NCBI RefSeq assembly: GCF_021730305.1
Contig: NZ_CP032674.1
Coordinates: 5,212,001-5,276,000 of the forward strand
Source: Xanthobacter sp. YC-JY1
GTDB lineage: Bacteria > Pseudomonadota > Alphaproteobacteria > Rhizobiales > Xanthobacteraceae
Direction: 5' to 3'
DNA length: 64,000 nucleotides
Part shown: one piece after another, positions 57,848-64,000 of the stretch
Numbering within the stretch: position 1 is the first letter of the stretch
Layout of the letters: each line of letters opens with the position of its first letter
Program-made: the position numbers and the translations under genes
Notes under the pieces: model-generated
Databases searched by the model: none
What the model was told of the DNA's origin: nothing
What the model saw: only the letters and a program-made list of their open reading frames with translations

Positions 57848-60493
57848 TCATATCCCGTTGGCGGACAGCTCGGCCGCCCCCTCGATGCGCTCCACCTGCC
57901 CGTGGGCGAGCACAATGACCTGCGCGAACAGTTCGAGCGGCTCGGCGGAATCGAGCACCACCAGCGTCGTGCGCCCTTCGCGGCGGGCGAGCACCGTCTC
58001 GATCAGCCGGCTCTGCTCGGACGGCGCCAGCGGGGCCAGGGCGTCGTCGATGATGAGCAGATCGGGCTCCGCCACGAGGCAGCGGGCGAGGGTCAGCTTG
58101 CCCCGCTCGGCGGCCGAGAGGGGCAGGCCGCCCTCGCCCAGCGCCACGTCGAGGCTCAGGCGCTCCACCTGGGCGATGAAGCCGTCCCGTTTCAGGCATT
58201 CGCGCACCAGATCGTCCACCGTGGCGGCGGCGCCGGCGCGGTCGGCAGCGATGCGGCCGAACAGCAGGTTGTCGCGCACGGTCAGCGCCCGGCAGTAGCT
58301 GTCCGGCTGGTAGCGGGCGAGGGGTGTGCCGGACACCTCCTTCAGGTGGGCGAGCTGCGCGCGGGTGCCGAGCGCCCGCTGCTGCCAATCTTCATCGATA
58401 AGGCCGAAGCGGTGGCGCGGCTCGCAGTAGCGTCCGGCGACGCGCAGCAGCAGGGCACGCTCGTCCGGCGCCAACCCGACGCCGGTGCCGGCATGGGCGA
58501 GGAGGGTGCGCGCGGCGGTCATCTCCTCCCCGCGCAGCAGGCCCTTGGTGTCGATGTCCGCGATGGCGTCCTGCCCGCCGGCGAGCTCGGCGAGGGTGCG
58601 CAGGGCGCTGAGGCCGAGGGCGGTGAGATCGTCGGCGACGCCGAGCCGTTCCAGCTCGGGCATCAGGCCGGGGTCGGAGAGGAGCGAGGCGGCACCGCGT
58701 GTGTCGTTCAGCGGCGCGGCGAACAGGATGTTTTCCGCCAGCGTCATGAAGCGGTTGAAGGCGGCGAAGCGGAACGGCTCGATCAGCACCCGCCCCGTTT
58801 CCTGCTGGCGGCGGGAGATGGCATCGGTGACGGCGGCGCGGGCGGTCACGATGCGCTCCGCCAGCGCCGGGCTGGCCTCGGGATCGAGACGGCGTTCGAG
58901 GCCGAGCCGCACCACGAGATCGCCGAGCCCGGCAAGGCCCAAGGCGCCGAGGATCGCCCGGTCGAGCTGGGCCGCGTCGTCGAGGCCGGCGGGCTCGGGC
59001 TCGGTGGCGCCGGGGGCGGGCCGGCCGGGGCGGCGCTCCAGCGCACACAGCATGTTGTCGCGCAGGGACGCGTTGAGCACGATGGGATCGCCGCCGGCAT
59101 AGGCGACGTGCCGGCCGATGACGGATTCGGGCACGCTTGAAAGGTCGTGCCCGCCGATGCGCACCGATCCGCTGTAAAGCGAGATGGCACGGCCGCAGAC
59201 CCGCGCCACCGCATGCTTGCCGCCGGCATCCGGCCCCTTGAGCGCTACCGCCGTGCCGGGCGGCACCTCAAGACTCACGCCATCGAGGAGCAGGCTGCCG
59301 GCGGGGTCCACCACGCCGAGGTCGGCGATCTTCAACCCGCCGTCGAAGGGGAGGCCCTCCCAGCCCGTGTCGTCCTGCGAGCCCTTGGGCCAGACTTCCT
59401 GCGTTTCTAGGTAATAGCGGGCGAAGTCGTAGCGCACCTGGGCGACGACGCGCTTTTCGTCCCACTCGATCAGCTCTTTCAGCGGTTCGGGGATCTGGCC
59501 GTAGGCCGCGACCACGGCCACCAGCTGGCCGATATTGATGGCCCCGGTCAGTGCCAGCCAGCCGCCGACGAAATAGAACACCAGCGTCGGCACGTCCGAC
59601 ATCAGGAGGTTCAACACCCGGTCGGTGAAGTTCTGCCGCTTGAGGTCGAGGCTCGCCTCGGACACCACGGCCAGCCGCCCGTCCACCGCCGCGCGTTCCC
59701 AGGGGCTGGTGGCGAAGCCATGGACCAGCGGCAGCCGGTCGATGCCCGCCATCACCCTTTTGCCCAGAGCCACCGCCTCGCGCTGGTAGATTTGCAGCTT
59801 GGTGGCGTTGTCGCGCCGCTGGATGCCGAGCAGCACGTAGTTGAGGGCGAGGATGCCGATGGCGCAGCCGCCCAGGGTCGCGTTCTGGGTGAAGATGAGC
59901 AAAGTCGCCGAGCCGATGAGGCCGGCGGACTTCAGCGGCTGGGCGAAGGCCATGCCGGCGAAGGGGGAGATGGGTCCGACCTCGAACCGCAGCATGTTGC
60001 CCACTTCCATCGCCTTGCTCTTCATCGGCGCCTCGGGGCGCAGGCGCTGGATGATGTCGAACAGCTGGCGGCGCAGCCCGACGAGGATGCGCTCGCCGAG
60101 CCGGGCCTTCGCCATCTCGATCAGGCGGGTGATGTGCTGCTGGATCAGTTGCAGCGCAAACAGCAGCGCCGCGAGCCCGGCGAGAAGACCGAAGGCCGAG
60201 ACCTCGAAGCCGGTGAGATCGAGGATCACCCCACCGCCGAGGAAGTCCGGCCAGGTGAGGTCGAAGTCGAACAGCTTGGGCACCGTCCCGCCGATGGAGT
60301 CGGTGACGCCGTTGACGATGAGCCGTGGCAGTTCCAGCGACGCATAGTTGAACGGCAGCAGCAGGAGGACGAGGGCGAACAGCTTGATGTGGGACAGCGG
60401 CTCGGCGCGCCAGAGATAGGTGAGCACGTCGCGCGGGAGCGTCTCCCGCGTCGCCGGGATCGTTCCACCCTTGGGGGAATCCGCGCCGCTCAT
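57848..60493 (-). CDS. ABC-transporter-like protein with degenerate, interrupted nucleotide-binding domain
   Basis: 881 residues from ATG 60493. Membrane region at about residues 35-340 with five to six hydrophobic segments (HIKLFALVLLLLPFNYA; LVFYFVGGWLALTGAINIG), then an NBD from about 385. The Walker A is GPDAGGKH (420-427), with His where Ser/Thr is needed. The signature is LSAAE (792-796), not LSGGQ; Walker B ends DD (816-817), lacking the catalytic Glu; the H-loop His is missing (DSAEP at 848). About 250 residues are inserted between the Q-loop region and the signature. ATP hydrolysis is doubtful. Ends 21 bases before the CNB gene. Confidence 0.88.
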   Translation of the reverse strand: MSGADSPKGGTIPATRETLPRDVLTYLWRAEPLSHIKLFALVLLLLPFNYASLELPRLIVNGVTDSIGGTVPKLFDFDLTWPDFLGGGVILDLTGFEVSAFGLLAGLAALLFALQLIQQHITRLIEMAKARLGERILVGLRRQLFDIIQRLRPEAPMKSKAMEVGNMLRFEVGPISPFAGMAFAQPLKSAGLIGSATLLIFTQNATLGGCAIGILALNYVLLGIQRRDNATKLQIYQREAVALGKRVMAGIDRLPLVHGFATSPWERAAVDGRLAVVSEASLDLKRQNFTDRVLNLLMSDVPTLVFYFVGGWLALTGAINIGQLVAVVAAYGQIPEPLKELIEWDEKRVVAQVRYDFARYYLETQEVWPKGSQDDTGWEGLPFDGGLKIADLGVVDPAGSLLLDGVSLEVPPGTAVALKGPDAGGKHAVARVCGRAISLYSGSVRIGGHDLSSVPESVIGRHVAYAGGDPIVLNASLRDNMLCALERRPGRPAPGATEPEPAGLDDAAQLDRAILGALGLAGLGDLVVRLGLERRLDPEASPALAERIVTARAAVTDAISRRQQETGRVLIEPFRFAAFNRFMTLAENILFAAPLNDTRGAASLLSDPGLMPELERLGVADDLTALGLSALRTLAELAGGQDAIADIDTKGLLRGEEMTAARTLLAHAGTGVGLAPDERALLLRVAGRYCEPRHRFGLIDEDWQQRALGTRAQLAHLKEVSGTPLARYQPDSYCRALTVRDNLLFGRIAADRAGAAATVDDLVRECLKRDGFIAQVERLSLDVALGEGGLPLSAAERGKLTLARCLVAEPDLLIIDDALAPLAPSEQSRLIETVLARREGRTTLVVLDSAEPLELFAQVIVLAHGQVERIEGAAELSANGI

Positions 60494-60555
60494 CGCGACT
60501 TTTCTGCAGGCCCCATAGCGTGTTGGCAAGGGGCAAGGCTGTCGGGCCGGGCTCT

Positions 60556-62742
60556 TCAGGCGGAGGCGGCGTGGGTGTCCGTGGGGTTCGCCGCACCCCG
60601 GCACCTCTCCGCATAGAGGCCGTAGAAGCGGGCCAGCCGCGCCGGCGCGCTCGCCGCCAGCGCTTCGGCGAGGGCCGCCGCCTCTCCGAAGCTTCCGGCA
60701 CCGTAGGCGGCCATCAGCGCGCCGTGCCGCTCTTCCAGTCGGGAGAAGGCGTCGGACCGCGAGAAATCCGGGTCGCCGGCAAGGAGATAGAGCTGGCTCG
60801 CCTTGGATTTGCCCTTGAGCATGAGGAGGTCGGCCTCGAGGAAGGCGAGGTCGCCCGCCGCCTCGCGCGTTGCCTCGGAGACGAGGATGTCCACCCGCAT
60901 GGACTTGGTGGCACCCTCGATGCGGGAGGCGAGGTTCACGTCGTCGCCAAGGCAGGAATATTCGAGACGCTGCGCCGAGCCGAGATTGCCGACGCAGCAG
61001 GGCCCGGTGGCGAGGCCGACGCCACAGCGCACGGGGTGCCACGGCCGCCCCTCCGCCTCCGCCGCGCGGCGCCACTCCTCGTTCAGCGCTTCCAGCCGGG
61101 CGGACATGGCGAGAGCGCAGAGCGCGGCGTTGCGGGCGTGGGCGGCGTCGTCCACCGGCGCATTCCAGAAGGCCATGATGGCGTCGCCGATATATTTGTC
61201 GATGGTGCCGCCATGGGCGAGCACCACCTCCGTCATGGGCGTGAGATAGGCGTTCATGAAGCGGGTGAGGGCCTGCGCGTCCATGGTCTCGGACAAGGAG
61301 GTGAAGTCGCGCAGGTCGCAGAACAGGATGGTGATCTCGCGCGTCTCGCCGCCCAGCACGAGGCGTTCCGGGTTTTCTGCCAGACGCTCCACCACCTTGG
61401 GCGAGACGAAGCGGCCGAACACCGAGCGCACCCATTTCTTCTGCCGCTGCTCGTCGCGATAGAGGGCGAGCACGCCCATGCCGTAGACGGCGAGCACCGC
61501 CGCCCCCGGCCCCATGGGGTCGAGCAGCAGGTCGAAGCGGGTGAAGGCCAGCCAGGCGCCTGCGCCAAGCGCCGCCACGACGGCGAGGCCAAGCATTCCG
61601 GCAATGGGCGCGGACACGCGGGGCAATGCGAGCGCCAGCACGAGCCCGAGCAGGCCGGTGAGCACGATCTCGGCCCCGCGCGCCCAGTCCGGCCGCACGA
61701 GGCGGGCACCGGCGACGATGTGCTCGATGAGCTGCGCCTGGATCTCCACGCCGGGCACCGCCGCATCGAGCGGCGTCGCGCGCGTGTCCATCAGCCCCGG
61801 CGCGCTGGAGCCGACGAGGATGATGCGCCCCTCCACCTCGGCGGGCGGAACCTTGCCGTCCAGCACGTCGGCGGCGGAGAGAAAGCGTCGGGGGTCAGTG
61901 GCGGTGAAGCGCACCCGCACCTCGCCCGCGGCATCGGTCGCCACATCCAGAGCGCCGATCTTCACCGCCGTGATGCCGGACTTGGTGCCGAAGGCCTGAT
62001 CGCCGCTGGCGTTGGAGGCCCGCACCACATAGGTGGACGCGCCCTGCGCCACGCGCAGCGCTTCCGCCGACAGGCTCGGCACCAGCTTGCCGTCGAGGCC
62101 GAGGAGGATGGGGACCCGCCGCACCACCTGATCGCGGTCAGGCAGCCAGTTCAGCGCGCCGATGCCGCGGGCGGCGGCGCCCAGCTCCGGCAAGGGCGCG
62201 ACCGCGCCGGAGAAGCGCGGCACGAAGGCGCGCGGATCGTCGCCCGCGCTGGCCATGCCCCATTTCTCCGCATAGGCGCCGCCTCTGCCGTGGGTGAGGA
62301 TGGCGCCGAGGACCGAGGGGCTGGCGGCCAGCGTGGTGGCGAGCTGATGGTCGGAGCTGTCCCGGCCGGCAAGGGCGGCCTCGGCCGGGGCACGGGCCTC
62401 GGCGGGCAACAGCTTCACCACGGCGGCAGGATCGAGCCGGTCTGGCTCGGAAAATACCATGTCGAAGGCGATGGCTGCTGCGCCGAGGTCGGCCAGCTTT
62501 TGCGTCAGTTCGGCGATGGTGGTGCGGGGCCAGGGCCACTGGCCCACGCGGGCGAGGGAGGCGTCGTCCACGTCCACCACCCGCACCGGCAGATCAGGGT
62601 CGTAGGGGCGAGGGGCGGCGCGCTGGTAGAGGTCGAACAGGCCGTTGCGCAGGTCCTGCAAGGGCGCGGGATCGGCCCCCATCACCAGAAGGCCGGCAGC
62701 AAGGGGGCCGCCGACGGCGAGCCAATAGAGGCGGGACCACAT
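60556..62742 (-). CDS. CHASE2-domain class III adenylate cyclase
   Basis: 728 residues. An N-terminal anchor, a CHASE2 extracytoplasmic domain (VRVVDVDDASLARVGQWPWP; AIAFDMVFSEPD), three membrane segments around 330-410 and a class III catalytic domain. Metal aspartates are in LFCDLRDFTSLSE and DKYIGDAIMAFW; the Lys there and the Asp of SCLGDDVNLASRIE are the adenine-selective residues, so cAMP is the likely product. The transition-state Asn and Arg (VNLASRIEG) are present. It precedes the ABC-like gene by 62 bases. Confidence 0.93.
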   Translation of the reverse strand: MWSRLYWLAVGGPLAAGLLVMGADPAPLQDLRNGLFDLYQRAAPRPYDPDLPVRVVDVDDASLARVGQWPWPRTTIAELTQKLADLGAAAIAFDMVFSEPDRLDPAAVVKLLPAEARAPAEAALAGRDSSDHQLATTLAASPSVLGAILTHGRGGAYAEKWGMASAGDDPRAFVPRFSGAVAPLPELGAAARGIGALNWLPDRDQVVRRVPILLGLDGKLVPSLSAEALRVAQGASTYVVRASNASGDQAFGTKSGITAVKIGALDVATDAAGEVRVRFTATDPRRFLSAADVLDGKVPPAEVEGRIILVGSSAPGLMDTRATPLDAAVPGVEIQAQLIEHIVAGARLVRPDWARGAEIVLTGLLGLVLALALPRVSAPIAGMLGLAVVAALGAGAWLAFTRFDLLLDPMGPGAAVLAVYGMGVLALYRDEQRQKKWVRSVFGRFVSPKVVERLAENPERLVLGGETREITILFCDLRDFTSLSETMDAQALTRFMNAYLTPMTEVVLAHGGTIDKYIGDAIMAFWNAPVDDAAHARNAALCALAMSARLEALNEEWRRAAEAEGRPWHPVRCGVGLATGPCCVGNLGSAQRLEYSCLGDDVNLASRIEGATKSMRVDILVSEATREAAGDLAFLEADLLMLKGKSKASQLYLLAGDPDFSRSDAFSRLEERHGALMAAYGAGSFGEAAALAEALAASAPARLARFYGLYAERCRGAANPTDTHAASA

Positions 62743-62912
62743 GCGGCAGGCGATTTCCGTTGCGACGACGGGAGCCTAGCGCGGCAAAAGGCGAGCGGGA
62801 AGGCGGGGTGAAAGGCGGGGCCATCCGCGTCCCGGGAGGCTGGCTTGCAGGAGGCCTGCGCCGGGAGGCGGCGCAGCGCGCCTTCCGTCCGCAGCCTGAC
62901 CGGGACGGACGC

Positions 62913-64000
62913 TCAGCTCGCCAGCCGCCGCTCGGCGATATAGGCGCGCAGAGCTTCTTCCGTCATGGGACGGCCGAGATAGAAGCCCTGCACCTCGTCG
63001 CAGGAATCGGCCTTGAGGACGGCGAGCTGGCTTTCCGTCTCCACGCCTTCTGCCACCACCTGCATCCCGAGCGCCCGGCCGAGGCCGAGAATGGCCTGGA
63101 CGATGGCGAGCGCCCCCTTGCTCTGGTCGAGGTCGCCGACGAAGCGGCGGTCGATCTTGAGCGCGTCGAACGGGAAGGTGCGCAGATAGCCGAGCGAGGA
63201 ATAGCCGGTGCCGAAATCGTCCATGGACAGGCGGACGCCGAGCTTCTTCAGCCCTTCGAGGATGTCGAGGGCCTTGTCGGTGTTCTCGATCAGTACGCTC
63301 TCGGTGATCTCCAGCTCCAGCCGGTGGGCCGGCAGGCTGGTGGCCCGGAGCGCGGATTCCACCGTGCCGACGAGTTCGCCGTTGCGGAACTGGACCACCG
63401 AGACGTTCACCGAGACATTCAGCTCGGGCAGGCGGGAAATGGTGTCGCAGGCCTTGCGCAGCACCCATTCGCCGAGCGGGATCACCAGCCCGCTCTTCTC
63501 GGCGATGGGCACGAACTCGTCAGGCGCGAGGCGGCCGAGCTGGGGGTGGTCCCAGCGGATCAACGCCTCGACGCCGAGCAGTTCCAGCGTGCGCGCGTCG
63601 CAGCGCGGCTGGAACAGCAGCACGAATTCATCGGATACGATGGCGCGTCTCAGGTCGCCTTCCAGCGTCCGGCGCCCGGCCATCTCGTCGTTCATGTCGG
63701 CCGCGAAATAGCAGCAGGCGCCCGGCCCCTCCTCTTTCGCGCGGTTGAGGGCGAGTTCGGCGCAATGAATCAGGCTGTCGGGCTCGTGGGCATCCAGAGG
63801 CGCGAGCGCGATGCCCATGTCGGCCTGCGGATAGGCGACGGCGCCGGAGGGCAGCGCCACCGGCACGCTCAGCGCCGCCTGCAACCGGCGGTGGAGCCCG
63901 TCCACGGCCTTCGAATCGGCGAGGCCGGTGGCGACCAGAATGAACTCGTCGGCGCCGACGCGGGCGACGAGATCGTTGTCGCGCACACAGCGGCGCAACC
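62913..64000 (-). CDS. GGDEF-EAL protein, start outside window
   Basis: The reading frame is open to the window edge, so the N-terminus is missing. What remains is the C-terminal half of a GGDEF domain, in which the motif reads GADEF (second Gly replaced), then a full EAL domain: EALIRW, ELEITESVL, DDFGTGYSSLGY, LKIDR and AEGVETESQLAVL. The EAL metal and catalytic residues are intact, so c-di-GMP phosphodiesterase activity is likely, and cyclase activity cannot be judged from this half-site. A 170-base gap separates it from the cyclase. Confidence 0.9.
   Translation of the reverse strand, partial: LRRCVRDNDLVARVGADEFILVATGLADSKAVDGLHRRLQAALSVPVALPSGAVAYPQADMGIALAPLDAHEPDSLIHCAELALNRAKEEGPGACCYFAADMNDEMAGRRTLEGDLRRAIVSDEFVLLFQPRCDARTLELLGVEALIRWDHPQLGRLAPDEFVPIAEKSGLVIPLGEWVLRKACDTISRLPELNVSVNVSVVQFRNGELVGTVESALRATSLPAHRLELEITESVLIENTDKALDILEGLKKLGVRLSMDDFGTGYSSLGYLRTFPFDALKIDRRFVGDLDQSKGALAIVQAILGLGRALGMQVVAEGVETESQLAVLKADSCDEVQGFYLGRPMTEEALRAYIAERRLAS

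Noticed and set aside
57338-59140. 600-codon plus-strand frame opposite the CNB and ABC-like genes
   Set aside because: Shadow; the opposite strand carries the ABC and CNB signatures.
60520-62811. 763-codon open frame opposite the CHASE2 cyclase
   Set aside because: Antisense shadow; composition biased to Gly/His/Arg and no motif.

Overview
The window reads as chromosomal core DNA of a high-GC alphaproteobacterium of the Hyphomicrobiales (Rhizobiales). Evidence: a MucR/Ros regulator, a CtrA-type cell-cycle motif pair, the order hemJ-hemE / PPDK regulator-maf-aroE-coaE-dnaQ, and an HTH gene in front of metK. Gene content and codon use look most like Xanthobacteraceae (Azorhizobium/Xanthobacter type); that family assignment is inference. 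I see no insertion sequence, prophage, CRISPR array, tRNA or rRNA.

Layout. 1-5.8 kb (+): ybeY (start outside the window), corC, lnt, an XRE regulator, metK and trmB. 5.8-9.3 kb (-): a tight tsaB-rimI / fur(mur)-plsC-SDR group with stop/start overlaps. 9.4-13.3 kb (-): nfuA, rho, hemJ, hemE. 13.3-13.63 kb: the hemE/PPDK-regulator gap, the best candidate for the replication origin, with two exact CtrA boxes and DnaA-box-like 9-mers. Gene direction flips here. 13.6-17.4 kb (+): PPDK regulator, maf, aroE, coaE, dnaQ. 17.6-19.6 kb (-): a DUF255 thioredoxin-domain protein. 19.7-25.6 kb (+): mnmE-mnmG-rsmG-parA-parB with two parS sites. 25.7-31.0 kb: mucR (-), a 695-base gap, recR (+), lolA (-), ftsK (-).

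31.0-44.7 kb (almost all -): an aminotransferase, ribF, a HAD phosphatase, then the dcw cluster in the order mraZ-rsmH-ftsL-ftsI-murE-murF-mraY-[DUF2892 gene on +]-murD. The cluster stops at murD; ftsW, murG, murC, murB, ddl, ftsQAZ are not here. MurD carries a His/Gly-rich tail at that break. mraZ is preceded by a phased ATGGG repeat array, and the DUF2892 gene by an ATTC-N8-GAAT palindrome.

45.0-57.2 kb: SPFH protein and NfeD, the large DUF4175/TIGR02302 protein, an RluA-type synthase, a macro-domain protein missing its usual N-terminus, a basic hypothetical, a patatin, 3-hydroxybutyrate dehydrogenase, zur, ispG, a Gln/Gly/Tyr-rich DUF2076 protein, an XRE regulator and a collagen-like lipoprotein. 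57.4-62.7 kb (-): CHASE2 cyclase, degenerate ABC protein and cyclic-nucleotide-binding protein in one apparent operon, the least conventional unit here. 62.9-64 kb: the end of a GGDEF/EAL protein running out of the window.

Functional threads: origin firing and segregation (oriC, CtrA, parS/ParAB, FtsK), tRNA/rRNA modification (ybeY, trmB, tsaB, rimI, mnmEG, rsmG, rsmH), wall synthesis and division (dcw), heme and isoprenoid synthesis, and metal regulation (fur/mur, zur).
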